Position numbers and translations under genes: made by a program. 64,000 nucleotides of DNA from Alligator mississippiensis (taxonomy: Eukaryota > Chordata > Crocodylia > Alligatoridae), in the NCBI RefSeq assembly GCF_030867095.1, contig NC_081828.1:219449978-219513977 (forward strand). Reading direction: 5' to 3'. The notes beneath the pieces were generated by a model, which did no database searches, was not told the DNA's origin, and saw nothing but the letters and a program-made list of their open reading frames with translations. Positions 1-11,627 of the stretch are shown here, one piece after another. Every line of letters starts with the position of its first letter. The first letter of the stretch is position 1.

Positions 1-193
1 AGCATATAACTTAATTATTTCTAATGGGAAGTCATGACTGACCCCAGGCCTGGTGCCCCCAGGGGTGTAGTTGCAGTCCCATCACGAGGGAGCTGCCTCA
101 CCCTGCTTACCCCTTCCTCCCTGCCAATGCATCGCCCTTCCTGCGGTGGACTTCACCCCGTGCCACCCACCAGACCAGGCCCCCGTTACTCAC

Positions 194-307
194 CGGACCA
201 GGAGTGTCGGGGCTTCCCCGGCACACTGGGGTCCGCAGGGTCTTCGACACACGGCTCTTCCTCCTGCTCTATCTTACAGATGATCTCCGGTTTGACAGAC
301 GGCCAAC
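194..307 (-). CDS. KRAB zinc-finger gene, KRAB-B exon (internal coding exon)
   Basis: Minus-strand exon, 114 nt, preceded by a splice acceptor (AG at 309-308) and followed by a consensus donor GTGAGT beginning at 193. In the frame set by the KRAB-A exon, the split glycine codon is completed and the exon reads GWPSVKPEIICKIEQEEEP, followed by a short acidic stretch and ending HSWSG. This is the usual KRAB-B box layout: a Pro-Lys-Pro-Glu turn, then a hydrophobic and acidic helix ending EEP. The exon enters and leaves in phase 1, fitting the upstream A exon and a following zinc-finger exon. In known KRAB proteins the B box strengthens TRIM28 recruitment by the A box. The exon is slightly longer than many B exons. 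The C2H2 zinc-finger exon is not in the window, so DNA target and gene name cannot be given. Confidence 0.82.
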
Positions 308-740
308 CTGCCCGGGACAGGGAACAAGTGTCTTTCACGTGTGCTGGTGTGCTTGGGGTCTGCCTTCTCTGAAATAACCCCTCTACTCCGAATCCTTGGC
401 CCAAAGCATCTCACTGTCCTCCATCCCCTACCAGCTTTCTGCCCCTCTCAGACACAGGCCTGTTGTCAGGTTGCTCCTACCAGGCTCTGGTTTGGTTCTC
501 CGTCTTCTGTTTCCACTAATCTACCCAGCCTCCTGCCCTGATCTGCTGCCCTGTGGTCTCCCTTGTCCATCACAGGCCATAGCCCCAGGGACTGCTCTCT
601 GATCCTCTATGCACAGGGTACATTATGGCTCCCGGTGCTCAGTGATAGAGGGACATACCAGCACATAAGTCCAGCTTAAGACCCTGGGGCTGAGGCTTCC
701 CAACCTACATTTGGGCCCCGAAAAAAAAAAAAAAAAATCA

Positions 741-1160
<420 letters not shown>

Positions 1161-2402
1161 TTAAAATAAAGAGAGAGAGAAAGCTGCAGGCTGTGAAGCA
1201 GAGGCCCCCGTTCCCTGCCTCACCGCCCCAGGTCTACCCTCTGGCAGGCTGAAGGCAGGGGGTGCAAGGCCAAACAGCAGAGGAAGGAGACCAGAGGTCG
1301 CAATGCTGGGGAGGGGGCAGGTGAAGAAATAAGAGAAGACAGGGTGGGTTGGTATGGGAAGGGAGTGAGGGCACCCCAATATCCCAGCAGAGATGCACCC
1401 AGCTCTGAAGACGGTGCATCCCCAGAGAGCGAGTGGCAAAGGAAAATGAGGCAGGGCTTTATAGGGGACCCCGTATTCAAGCAGCCCGCCTGGCATCAAG
1501 AGCCCGGGTACTTCTTGGGTAGTCATGTCCCCAGCCCCACAGAGCAGTCCCGATGGCATGAGGTGCAATAAGGGGACCCCTGCCAGCCACCCCGAGCAGC
1601 AGACAAGACCCAGGATACTTGAGGACAGAGCACTGCTCTGCCCAGGCATCTTCCTGCTGTGCACAATGCAACCTCGCCAGCTCCCCAGACTCCAGATTCA
1701 CCTGGATTTCTGCAAGTGCAAAAATAGAAATGCCTTCCAGAAAGCAGGCAGCAGTCCCCACGCTGCTGTGACAGCCCCCTGCATCTATTTATAGAGACAA
1801 CTTAATAAGGCACCAGTTTTACAGTGCTTCACACCATGACCCGTGCTCCAGCATCTCCCCAGGACTCTCACTCCTCATTGGAGCATAGGATCACCACGCT
1901 CTCACACCGGCAGTCATAACAACACTACACATACAGCCTCTCGCCCATCTAATACCTCAGGCATCCATAGACTTACCTGGGCTTGGCTGCCTTCTCTCTG
2001 GGCTTACAGCCTTATTGGATTTTGCATGGGGGGTTGGCCCATGTGCTGCACTTCAGGTCACTCTAGTGTCCCCTACTCAGCATGCCCCCTGGGGCAGCTC
2101 TTCAGGCACTATTCTGCACCAACATGCTCAGCACTTTGGGTCATCCTTGTGCACCCTACTCTAGGTGAGCCCTTTGCTACTTGCACCACTGCACCCCACC
2201 ACCAGGGCAGAATGGGGCTCAAGTGCCCAGAGACATGCCTGGCCCCACCCTGGGTAACCCAGCAGGGTGCGGGGGTAAGATTATTAGGCACCCCTACTCA
2301 CCTTCCACCAGGGAGGTAACTGGCCTGGCATTTCTGGGGGGCTGCTCCACCATGAGCAGTCCCAACAGGCTACCCATCCCCAGCAGGGTGCAATTTTCAG
2401 TC

Positions 2403-2509
2403 AGGACCAGGACCAGGACCAGGACCAGGACCAGGACCAGGACCAGGACCAGGACCAGGACCAGGACCAGGACCAGGACCAGGACCAGGACCAGGACCAG
2501 GACCAGGAC
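2403..2509. repeat. Perfect hexanucleotide tandem array (AGGACC)n
   Basis: About 18 uninterrupted copies of a 6-bp unit over 107 bp, without a visible mismatch. It lies in intron 1 of the KRAB gene. On the plus strand it is open in all frames (Arg-Thr repeats in one), so open frames crossing it are artefacts. Perfect purity suggests a length-variable locus. Confidence 0.97.
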
Positions 2510-3660
2510 GCTCTGAGCAGCAGCTCAACCAGCTATTGCTCTGTTGGCTGCCAGCAGCAAAGTGCTGCTGCAGCCCTAGGCAGCCTGGACCTAAAAAGGA
2601 GGCTGCTCAGCCCCCTCCACCAATCCTAGGGCCCTCCTGCAGGCAGGTGACTGCCACATTAGGGCTAGCCCGCACCTGCTGGCTGCCCTGCTGACTGCCA
2701 TATAGCCCTTAAAGTGGCAGGCACCGCGGGTGCTCTGCCACAGTGACAGTTAATCCAGTTAAGCCGTTTCAGCTTGGGGCAGGGCATGACTGCGTCCAGG
2801 AATGTGGAAAAGGGATCATCCTCCAACTTCCCAAGTGACTGCAACAACAGGCATGGGATTGTTGCAGCCCCCCTCGCTGAAGTCTTCTCTGCGATTTCTA
2901 CAATAGCCCTAAGATGCTGACTTCAATCTCACAAAGGCCAGAACTTCCCCCTATGTATTTTGGTAGAGCAGAGTAAGAAACACAGGCAGGCACAGCATGA
3001 AGGGTGTGGATTTCCCCCACATCTGATGGACTGGGAAGACGCTGTGGTGGATAATATGGGTCTAGGGGTCCCCAACAAAACAGTTCAAGTGATGACAAGT
3101 CCGGATCAGGACGCATCACGTGCATCAGGAGGGTGTGAGACAGTCCAGGTTGTCTCTTGTCTTTGCCTTGCCAGCGCTGCCACTGACTTTGCTGTGCTGC
3201 AGCTTAGCAGACGCAGGCAGGGCAAGAAGGGAGGGGGCAGAGGCTTCATCTTTTGCAGACGCCGTGTCTCATGAATAGACTAGTGATAAGCAGATGGCCT
3301 TGCAAATTCAATGTGATGAACCGAACAAAGCTGACTCCTGCCAAGCTCCTTTTGCATCCTCCCAGGTGCAGTAGAGGCCTAGAAAAACAGTAGGTCCCAG
3401 TGCTGCTTTCCGTGCAGTCACTGTGCAGAGGCCTGAGGACAAACAGCGGAGAGGCCCCAGCATGGGCAATGCTTTCTGCCATCAAGGGAGGGACTGGAAC
3501 ATCTTTTAGAAATACCCAAAAAGGACAGATATAAGCAAATGCTTTTTTGTAGCCTCAAAGAGGGGAGCCAGCCTGGAGGCAGGCACTGCAGCCAGTGGAT
3601 CACAGGAGCTGAACTGCTTCATCTGAACGTAAACACTTTGGAGGAAAGAGCCCGGGGTAG

Positions 3661-4135
3661 AATCATAGAAACAGCAGAGAAAATCAGAGGTGTGGGGCTG
3701 GCAGGGAGCTGCAGAGGTCACATCTAGTCCCAGCCCTGCCTGAAGCAGGATCAGCCCTGTGCAAACCAGCCCAGATGAACCCTGTGTCCAACCACTGAGC
3801 AGCATGACACAGTCACCCCTGACACAGACCCAGGCATCACCCCTGCCCCTGCCCCCAGGAAAGCAGGGGGGCCGCGGCGCCAATGTGCTGCCAATGCAAA
3901 GGTTGCTAATATACACACGAGGCCACACCACCCACTGCAGAGGAAGGCACCCCTCCCAGTCCGCACCAGTCTGAGCAGGGGGGAAATCCCTTCCTGCCCC
4001 AGTGCAGCATGGGGCTGAGCCTGAGCACAGGGGCAAGACCCTCCAGGGTTGGTGCCAGCAGGAGCACTGGCACAGCTCAGCCCCATCCCCAGCCTGGGCT
4101 GCAGCAGCACCAGCGCCTCTGGGGGAGGTGAAAAG
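3661..4135 (-). mobile_element. Old CR1-type retrotransposon 3' region, antisense
   Basis: The left edge reads as the reverse complement of a CR1 3' end (TCATAGAAACAGCAGAG, then the inverted form of the 'gaggtcacatctagtcccagccctgcctgaagcagg' type signature). Downstream sequence is closely related, in inverse orientation, to 7619-8101 and to 39663-39895, defining one old subfamily with a non-coding 3' segment. No intact reading frame. Confidence 0.6.
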
Positions 4136-4261
4136 ACAGGTGCCTCCAGGCCAAGACAGCGGTGCCTACGTGGGCATCCCTGCTCTCCCTCCCTCCCTGG
4201 GCACCTCCTCTCCAGACTCAGCCAGCTCTGGGATGCGGCAGCCGCCCGGCTCCTGGGTGCA

Positions 4262-4478
4262 GCCTGGCAGTGGGGAGAAGTGGGGCAGGGGCAGGAGCAG
4301 GGGCAAGGGGAGAGGGCAGGGTGTGGGTGCAGGGGCAGAGGGCAGGGTGTGGGGTGCAGTGGTGGGGCAGAGGCAGATGCAGTGGCAGAGGCAGGGGTAG
4401 ATGCGGTGGCGGGGGCAGGGGCAGTGGCGGGGCAGGGTGCAAGGGCAGGGGCAGGGGCAGGGCAGGGCGGTGCAGGCT
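4262..4478. repeat. G-rich degenerate minisatellite (GGGGCA-like)
   Basis: Irregular GGGGCAGGGGCAGG-type units with GTGGCAGAGGC variants on the plus strand, ending about 120 bp from the KRAB start exon on its intron side. Several closely spaced G4 runs could fold into quadruplexes in the template strand of the gene. Confidence 0.8.
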
Positions 4479-4479
4479 G

Positions 4480-4935
4480 CCCGAGGGGATGCTGCGCGCC
4501 CGTCCCGCGGGTTTCCCGCTGTCCCGTGGCCCTGGGTGGTTGGCACGGAGGCAGCCCGGGGTGGCAGCCCGTGCCCGGCCCGGCCCGGCCCTACCTGAGC
4601 AGAGCCCCCCGCAGCCATCCCTGCCGAGCCGAGCCGAGCCGAGCCGGGCCGGGCGGCTCCTCCGCGCTGCGGGACCCGCGGCCGCGATGCTCCGCGCCCG
4701 GTGCAGGCTGGGAGGTGTAGTCCGGCCGGCCGCGGGAGGGGGGGAGATGCTCCGGGACGCTGCCCGCGTGCTCGCCAGGACCCGGGAGCGGGGCTGCCGC
4801 CCGCCCGGCTCCGCCAGCAGCCCCGGGTCGTGGCCGGGCTGGCCCGAGGGGGGAAGGCTCGCGGGCTTCGGCCAGCCCACGCACCCGCGGTCTGCAGCAG
4901 CTCCGCAGAAAAGGACCGGGGGGACAGGACAGGAC
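4480..4935 (-). promoter_or_regulatory. CpG island promoter of the KRAB zinc-finger gene
   Basis: A sharply bounded GC-rich, CpG-dense stretch surrounded by CpG-poor DNA. It contains the 8-codon start exon at its left side and, just upstream of that ATG on the minus strand, a run of GCCGA/GCCGG pentamers (about 4620-4655). No TATA box is seen. The right border is cut off abruptly by a plus-strand CR1 fragment beginning near 4938. Confidence 0.75.
4595..4618 (-). CDS. KRAB zinc-finger gene, first coding exon (8 codons)
   Basis: Too short to be found as an open reading frame. On the minus strand an ATG at 4618 in a good initiation context (purine at -3, G at +4) opens MAAGGSAQ and ends in CAG directly before a GTAGGG donor at 4594. 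The exon ends in phase 0, which is what the KRAB-A exon at 977 needs. Tiny first coding exons of this kind, sitting in a CpG island and followed by a large intron, are typical of KRAB zinc-finger genes. The intron would be 978-4594 (3617 bp). The call rests on position, phase, donor and context; a spliced transcript would settle it. Confidence 0.72.
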
Positions 4936-4937
4936 AG

Positions 4938-5602
4938 GGGACACAAGGAGCTGGACAGGAGCCAGCAGTGTGCCCTTGGTGCCAAGAAGGCGACCGGCAT
5001 CCGGGGCTGCATCGGGAGGAGTGTTATCACTGATCACTTATCGAGGGCTATGGTTCTTCCCCTCTGTTCAGCACTGGGGAGGCCACACCTGGAGTCCGGT
5101 GTCCAGATGTGCCCCCCCACTGCAGAAAGGATGTGGACACATTGGCGAAAGTCTAGCAGAGGGCATGGAAATGGTTGTGGGCTGGGGGACAGGACTGGTG
5201 AGGAGAGGCTGAGGGAACTGAGCTGATTGAGTCTGCAGAGGAGAAGACCGAAGGGGATTGAGGAGCAGCCTTCACCTCCCTGCAGGGGGGCTGCAAAGAG
5301 GATGGAGCTGGGCTGTTCTCAGTGGGGGCAGATACAGGACAAGGAGCAATGGGCTCAAGCTGCAGCAAGGGAAATTAAAGTTGGATATTAGGAAAAGGTA
5401 TCACTAGGAGGGTAGTAAAACACTGGAACAGGCTCCCCAGAGAGGTGGTGCAGTCTCCATCCTTGGAGGTGTTTAAGATCCGGCTACACAAAGCCTTGGC
5501 TGGGATGATGTAGTTGGGGCTGGTCCTGCTTGGAGCAGGGGGTTGCACTAGATGTGACCTCCTGAGGTCACTTCCAGTCCTAATTTTCTATGATCCTATG
5601 GC
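4938..5602 (+). mobile_element. CR1 fragment (3' end), sense, old
   Basis: Starts within the conserved 'gtgtgcccttggtgccaagaaggc' type segment of CR1 ORF2 and runs through 'tggaataggctccccagagaggtgg'-like coding remnants to a 3' end ending TTTCTATGATCCTATG near 5600. Numerous stops and gaps; not coding now. It abuts the KRAB CpG island. Confidence 0.82.
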
Positions 5603-7465
5603 TGATTCTGTCCCAGCCTCAGCGCCGGCAGGGATGCATCAGTCCTTATGCAGCACAGCCCCGCAGGGATGTGTCAGACCACGGGGGGATCTAGGATTTC
5701 ACAAAGGGGAGTGCAGAGGGTGTGGGGCTTCCTCCCATGCAACACAGCACATATTTTTCTCCAGTTAAAGAGAAATCAGAAGCTTTCCTAATTTGGTAGC
5801 ACAGACCAGCAAGGTGTCATCCCTGCTTTATGGCTCAGATCCTCTCCCCAGACTGCCACCTTGACAAGTTGTGTGCACTAGTGGCCATAAGAGCAACACC
5901 GTCAGGAGTCCTGTCCTCCTGGTAAGGTCACGCCTGGCAATATGGTCAAAGGTGAGGCTTCAGATGAAGAGCAGCCCCACATAGCAGCAGTGTACCCCCC
6001 TGGATCTGCCCCTGTGTCAGACCCTGCTGCCTCCCTGTCCTAGGTTGTCCCTTTCCACCCCCACTCCTTTCCTCCTGTCCTGCTCCTCTCAGCGTTCCCC
6101 GGATCTTGCTCCAAATAGCAGAGAGCACCATGATAACGGGGAACTTCAAGGCTCTCCCAATAGACTGAGTAAATCTCACCTCAGGGCAGGAGGCTAACAC
6201 TACCTTTTTAGACCCTGTAAGAGTTTCTCTCTGGAGCAACCAGCCCTAAAACCCACCGGGGTAAGACCAGGGTTGATTTGGTCCTAATAGTGCACTGGAT
6301 TTGCTGAGATGCTCTGCAATCATGACCACAGCACAGTTTGAGTAAAGGGAAGTGGTCTCAAGGTCTTGTGCTGGGCAGCGGAGAGGAGAAACCTCCTTAC
6401 AGCCAGGTTACAAAAGCCAAAAGGATGTTGTGTCAGAGGCTTTTCTCTCTGGGGAAACTCACCAGCATATCTGTGCCACCAGCATCACCCTTGTGTGGAG
6501 GCTCTTCCTGGAGCCAGGGAAAGGAGAGGGACAGTGGTGTATTCCAGCAGTGTCATTTTTACCAGCATAAGCATACCAGTGTAAACACCCAGCAAACAAG
6601 CCTGGAGATGCTGCATTAACACTGTGTTGAGGATGCCTGGATCTCCCTTGTCTCCTTCCAGCATGTGGAAAGTGGTCAGCATAAACCTCTGAAAGGCAGT
6701 GACAAAGAGGGAAGGTTTCCCCCAAATACAGCCTTCCCCCTGCTCTCTGGGAGCAATGGCACACATAGCAGCTCTCCTCTTACAAATGCAGCAGGCCTGG
6801 GAGCACAGTGCACAAGTCCCACAAGACTCACCTGATCACCTTCTCCTCACCAAGGCAAAGCTTTGCGAAGAGTCGGGAATAAGGAACACAGAACTACTGA
6901 CCTGCAAGCACAGCCTCCTCTGCAAAAGCTAACCCTAACCCTAACCCAGCCCTGCAAGTGCTACTCCCTTCATCCTGGTCCTGTCTCTTCTGAGACAGTC
7001 TCCTTCACCTCCCTCCACGCAGGCCAAGATTCACCCTGGATAATCGTGGATAAACACATGTCCCTTCTTCTTACTACAATGCCAGCTCTTCTAGGCTGCT
7101 CCGGGCAGTCTCTCCATCACTGTGTACAGCCACACTTAACACACAGAACAACCTGGAGGGTTTTCTGGCCTTGGGTTTGGGGAGCTTATGCCACTAGATG
7201 GCAATAACTAATGTTGAGTGAGAGCAGCTGGCTCCCTCTCCAAGTGCTCTGAACATTAGGGGGATGAGCTTCCGGAGGTGACAGGGATGCCGCTATTGCT
7301 TCCTTTTCAGTTGCAACTCACTGAGGAGCTGCAGGAAACCAGGGGCTTTGCCATGGAGAGGAGTTAATCAGAGATCTGTAGCTTTGAAAATGCATCCCAG
7401 GCTGCTTCTGATGCACACGTGTTATCCCACTGCAGCACAGAGAGCAGGGCTCCCTGCCAGAGCCG
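5603..7465. other. No gene recognised
   Basis: No convincing coding region on either strand. A short interstitial telomere-like stretch (three CCCTAA units, 6929-6947) is present. Open frames are short and without family motifs. Confidence 0.5.
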
Positions 7466-7612
7466 TGGTGCATGCAGGGCCCACTTATGCAGCCTATGCG
7501 ACTCCCCACAGGGCTGAAAATTTGATCTGGCCCCTCCTGTGCAATCCAGCAGGCAGACTGGCCCCAGGCCACCGATCCATCCTGTGGGGCTGAAAGGTTG
7601 AACACTGCTGCT
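7466..7612. mobile_element. Possible hAT-type non-autonomous element fragment
   Basis: Contains 'ctgaaaatttgatctggcccc' and ends 'ggctgaaaggttgaacactgctg'; the reverse complement of that end resembles the CAG-type, TTCAACC-containing termini of Charlie-like hAT elements. Neither end is proven. Confidence 0.3.
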
Positions 7613-7618
7613 TTGGAG

Positions 7619-8101
7619 CGAAGGATGTTATCAGCTGCAGCTCAGGATGGGGCTGGGCTTGTGCCAATGCTTCTGCTGGCACCAAACCGCAGGGTCCTGG
7701 CTGGAGGGTCTTGCCCCTGCGCTCAGGCTCAGACAGACGCTGCACTGGAGGCACAAAGAAATTTTACCTCCTGGTCAGACTGGTCTGGACTGGGGGGTTT
7801 TGCCTAACTCTGTAGCAGGGGGCACAGCCTCTGCCTGGGATCTCTTGAGCATATATGAGCAACTTGATATAGAACCAGGATGTTGGCTGCCATGATCCCC
7901 CTGCTTGGCCCGTGGCAGGGTCGGGTGTGATGTCTGTGTTGTGTCGGGGTTGATGGTAGTTTCGCAAAGAGGTTCGGCAATGGATTTGTCTGGGATGGTT
8001 ACGACAGGACAGATCCTGCCTCGGGCAGGGGGTTGGACTAGATGTGACCTCTGGAGCTCCCTTCCACCCCACTTTTCTATGTTTCTATACTTTCTATGAC
8101 C
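7619..8101 (+). mobile_element. Old CR1-type retrotransposon 3' region, sense
   Basis: Inverse-orientation relative of 3661-4135 (shared segment around 'ggtcctggctggagggtcttgcccctg'). It ends with the CR1 3' signature GGGGGTTGGACTAGATGTGA, then a TTTCTATG-rich tail at 8077-8101. Confidence 0.72.
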
Positions 8102-8962
8102 CTGAAAGGGCAGTGGCTGTTGTACTGAGGTGCGGGAGTGTTTTCTCAGGTCATCTCTGTCACTTTTGGTGTGCTGGCTGCTGGGGTTGTAAGCAGCCGT
8201 CCAGATGCCAGAGGTGATGCAATTCATGTTCAGGGATGGACTGGGACAGCCCAATTAACAGTCAGCCTAATATAATGAATCTTGCCTGTGACAGGTCATG
8301 AACCAAGGTCCTTATGAAAAACAAGCCTTGCAGGCCCTGCATTTACCCCCCAAACAGTGTCATCTCATGCCAATGCTTATCTGTTGTTCTATTGAGATGG
8401 TCATTTCTATTCGTCTCTTCAGCCGTGTTCACAGACCCTCACTTCCAGCGGGCAGAAGGGTGCAGCTCAGCACTGCAAGGCTGGGGAAATGGGGTGGGGG
8501 GGGGTGAGCCTGGAGCTGTGCAGGGTGTTCACTATGTGTGGAAAGGGAAGCAGGGGGATGTGAGGCAGCGGGGCCAGGGCCTGAGTGCACAGTGCAGTGG
8601 CAGGGTGGGGGGTGCAAATGCACAATGCAGTGTGTGTGTGTGGGGGGGGGGCACGTGTGCAGTGCAGCAGAGGTGTCCATGCAGTGTGTGGCCTGCACGA
8701 CCCATGGCATTCAGTCAGTCCCCAGCCTCTTAGAAGCTAGAAGACATTCCTGTACTAAGTGAGCAGGGCAGATGTACTTACTTGCCTGTGTTCCCTCATT
8801 CAAGCACTCACCATCTTCTTGCTCTCTCCAGGAGTGGCTCCCACTTTGCAATATGAGGCCCATCTGCCGTTTATGGGGGCTGAGATGTGCATCATTTGCC
8901 TGTGCTTGATTCCTTATGTCCTTGTGGCTTCTTCTTCAGGGGACTTGCCAGCAGAGGTCTTC
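8102..8962. other. No gene recognised; G-rich and TG-rich patches
   Basis: Only simple sequence is recognisable: a G run near 8491-8505 and a (TG)n/G-run patch at about 8630-8651. No coding region with family motifs. Confidence 0.5.
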
Positions 8963-8966
8963 CCTG

Positions 8967-10008
8967 TGTTGGCTACAAATGTCCAACTCGGGATCCTTAA
9001 AATTCTAGTTTATTAGGCGGATTGAAACACTGTAATCATAAACCTTGGGGCTGGTCCCCACACACACACGCACACGCATACACACACACACAGTAGCAGG
9101 CTACAGAGTCAGGTATACCTATCCTACAAGCGCTGGAGTCTGTCGTTGAGGCTTCTTTCAGCGTGGTGTTATCCTCCAGAAGGGGGTCGCCGCCTGGTCC
9201 TTCTGGCTGGACAGGTCTGGTCGAGTTGGAGATCAAGAGGGCACCACTGAGGGTCACTTTTCACTGCCTTTTATCTGTCCCTGGCAGACTTTGGTGACTC
9301 CCCAGTTTTCAGGTTTGCCCAATCCAGGGGTCATTGACCCTTGTGGGACTTCCCCCCTCCCCCCCCTCGGTTGCTACTGGACGGCATCTGTCAGCCCCAG
9401 GGTTCGTCCGCATGTACGTGCAGGTTTGGGAGTCCATTGATGAATTTTGAATAGGGCTCTGGGAGCAGTTGATCTGGAGATATTCAGCCCAAAAGTTGGT
9501 CTCTGGCGTTGATGAACTGAGGCCAGGGCTTCTAGCCCTTGATCAGTGACGTTTAGAGATTTCCCGGTTGTTACATTGTCTTCTATTGAGTTCTTCCCTT
9601 GGTTGATCTGCAGCTTCCCGGTGATAATTGCTGCCTGCTACTATGTTACACATTCAATCACTGATTCACTCGCTCTTTCAGGGGCCCGCCTGATACAGGG
9701 AAGGGCAGTTTGATTCCTGCCCTTGTTAACATTGTTACAATGTATAATTTACTTATGCAACTAAACATATTCAGTTGAAAGTTGAAAGGTGAGGAGTACA
9801 AAATATAAGCTACAAATGCCATGGCACACAAATAGATAAAAATACCAAACTGCAAGGGGAGATACAAATGCACACATTCACTTTAAGATAAGGAATTGTG
9901 TTTTAAAATTTGTAAGAGAGAGGAAGGAAGAAAAGGTAGAAAAAGCGAAACATATCCAAAGAGGGGAGAGCAAATGCAGGCAAGAGGAAAAGGGGGCTTT
10001 CTGCTACA
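8967..10008 (-). mobile_element. Solo LTR, family LTR1, copy A (4-bp TSD CCTG)
   Basis: Read on the minus strand the element begins TGTAGCAGAAAGCCCCC and ends GTAGCCAACA, i.e. TG...CA termini. It is flanked by a perfect 4-bp target-site duplication CCTG (8963-8966 and 10009-10012). Minus-strand landmarks are a TATA-like GATAAAAGGC near 9270 and AATAAA in 'cctaataaactag' near 9010-9016. A CA/TG microsatellite (about 9060-9093) lies between them. No gag, pol or env sequence adjoins it. Same family as 34845-36793 and 52204-53351. The 4-bp duplication is typical of gammaretrovirus-like (class I) elements. Confidence 0.9.
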
Positions 10009-10239
10009 CCTGGACAGAAGACCTCCATGAGGGTTTTCCCTTCAGTCCCTGTCACTTTTCATGACATGTTCATCCAGGAACGAAAAGGACCGCTCCTAAA
10101 ACCAGAAGGTTATCATTGCCATAAGTACAATAGGTCACACTCTGAACAGGGGGTGAATTCAAAGAGTTTCAGACTTGAAAAAATGATTCACTGATGTAGC
10201 AGTGAATTAACACAGCTAATATGAACACTTGCTAAAGAG

Positions 10240-10700
10240 TACAGTTAAGTACTCTGAGTATCAGCTAATTAGTTTTTGAAAGTCATGAAGTTTACTATGA
10301 CTTAATCACCCCATGAATTCCTCTGTCACATCTGTATGTTGACAAACACCCCGTACAAACCCAGGTGGCTGTGCACCCGCACTTACACCTGTGCTTTCAT
10401 CAATTGCTATTGAAAAAGGAACAAATGCTAATAAATCAGATTCTGGAAGCCACGGTGTTCTTGAGGCTGATATCGCAAAAGCTTGCCGCCTCTTCAGGCA
10501 CGTGATACCTGCAGCTGGGTTTGAGCCAAGCTGGCAGCTGGGGCAGCTCCTCCTTCAGCATATGTTTCTTCAAGGACTCTCCCAAAGCAAAGGGATTTGA
10601 AGAAGTAAGCCATTTGTTGAGGAAGGACATAGCTGTCTCATTGCTCTGCTCAAGAATCTTGCCAGTTTCCCAGCTGATCGATATGCCTATCAATCCGAGG
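10240..10700 (-). pseudogene. hAT transposase relic (GTF2IRD2/Charlie-like), broken
   Basis: On the minus strand an open stretch (10693-10436) carries a segment like the GEF..C..CPEKRQAF.ISLS.NTV..RI region of hAT transposases, here ending AASFCDISLKNTVASRI. After a stop and frame change it is followed (about 10415-10310) by FSIAIDESTGVSAGAQ and a following FVRGV..HTDVTEEF. This matches the well-conserved 'AIDESTDVTDTAQLAIFIRGV...VTEE' block of Charlie-type hAT transposases and of the domesticated GTF2IRD2 family. Frame changes and stops show that it is dead. Terminal inverted repeats were not found. The family call is from remembered motif conservation. Confidence 0.6.
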
Positions 10701-11036
10701 TATCTAGTCTAGAGATTGGTTTCCTCTGGCATGTGGCAATAGCTACTGCCTGGCGCTGAAGACCCTCGGCAATTAACGCACTGCCCATCGTAAGACACAT
10801 TATGCAAGTACAACAATACATTCATACCCCAACCCATGCTTCATACAAATATAAAAATGATAAAACCCAATGTAGCTTAACAGAGACTGAGCATGACAGC
10901 AGTTAACCCATGTTGTAGAAATATCTATATAGGACACACGGGGTATCCCCAAATTAATCCTACATTTGGGCACATTTGTGACAACGCGTATGACCCACCC
11001 ATCTCCACTTCTACAGGGATGTACCACGGTACAATC
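10701..11036. other. No gene recognised
   Basis: Unassigned sequence between the hAT relic and the next CR1; nothing supported. Confidence 0.4.
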
Positions 11037-11627
11037 TCATTGACTCATAAATGTTAGGGGCTGGAAGGGACCTCTCAAGATCATCAGGTCCAGCCCTCTG
11101 CTTGGGCAGGAAAGCTGCTGGGGTCAGATGACCCCAGCAACGTGAGCATCCAGATGGTTTTTGAAGGTATTTGGAGTAGGTTATTGTACCACCTTTGTGG
11201 GGAATCTATTCCAGGCCCTGGACACTTGAACTGTAAAGAGGTTTTTCCTTATGTCTAATCTAAAGCAGTCTTCTAGTAATTTATGACTGTTAGTCCTAGT
11301 CCTCTCTTGGGGAGCCCTGGTGAACAGATGTTCTCCCAGTCCCCTGATATCTGCCCCTTATATATTTATAGGCTACCACCAAGTCCCCTCTGAGTCTTCT
11401 CTTCTCCAGGCTGAACAGACCCAGGTCTCCCAGCCTCTCATTGTATGACCTGCTCTCCAGACCTCTAACCATGTGTAACTCTCCTTTGGACTCTCTCAAG
11501 CTTCTCCATGTCCTTTCTAAAGTGCAGTGCCCAGAACTGGATGCAGTGCTCCAGCTGCGGCCTCACCAAGGCCGAGTAAAATGGGAGGGTGACATCCTTA
11601 GTCTTGTTTGAGATGTATTGATGGAGG
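11037..11627 (-). mobile_element. CR1 fragment, antisense, 3' part (split by LTR5)
   Basis: Begins at the CR1 3' end (inverted 'aaatgttaggggctggaagggacc') and runs up into the RT C-terminal coding remnant ([20 protein letters not shown] on the minus strand, 11296-11499 region). The continuation lies at 13723-13833, after the LTR5 insertion. Confidence 0.9.

Noticed and set aside
2403..2509. CRISPR array
   Set aside because: A 6-bp tandem repeat without spacers in a vertebrate genome; the CR1 tails are likewise simple repeats.
2181..2516. Open frame encoding an Arg-Thr repeat protein
   Set aside because: It is only the AGGACC array read as codons; no gene context.
4218..5030. Long minus-strand open frame through the CpG island
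   Set aside because: GC-rich DNA has few stops; composition is Pro/Arg/Ala-rich and overlaps the KRAB start exon and a CR1. Only the 8-codon exon is supported.
6929..6947. Interstitial telomere
   Set aside because: Only three CCCTAA units; too short to be more than a chance or tiny relic.
8967..10008. Complete endogenous retrovirus
   Set aside because: No gag, pol or env sequence next to any LTR in the window and each has its own flanking duplication, so they are solo LTRs.
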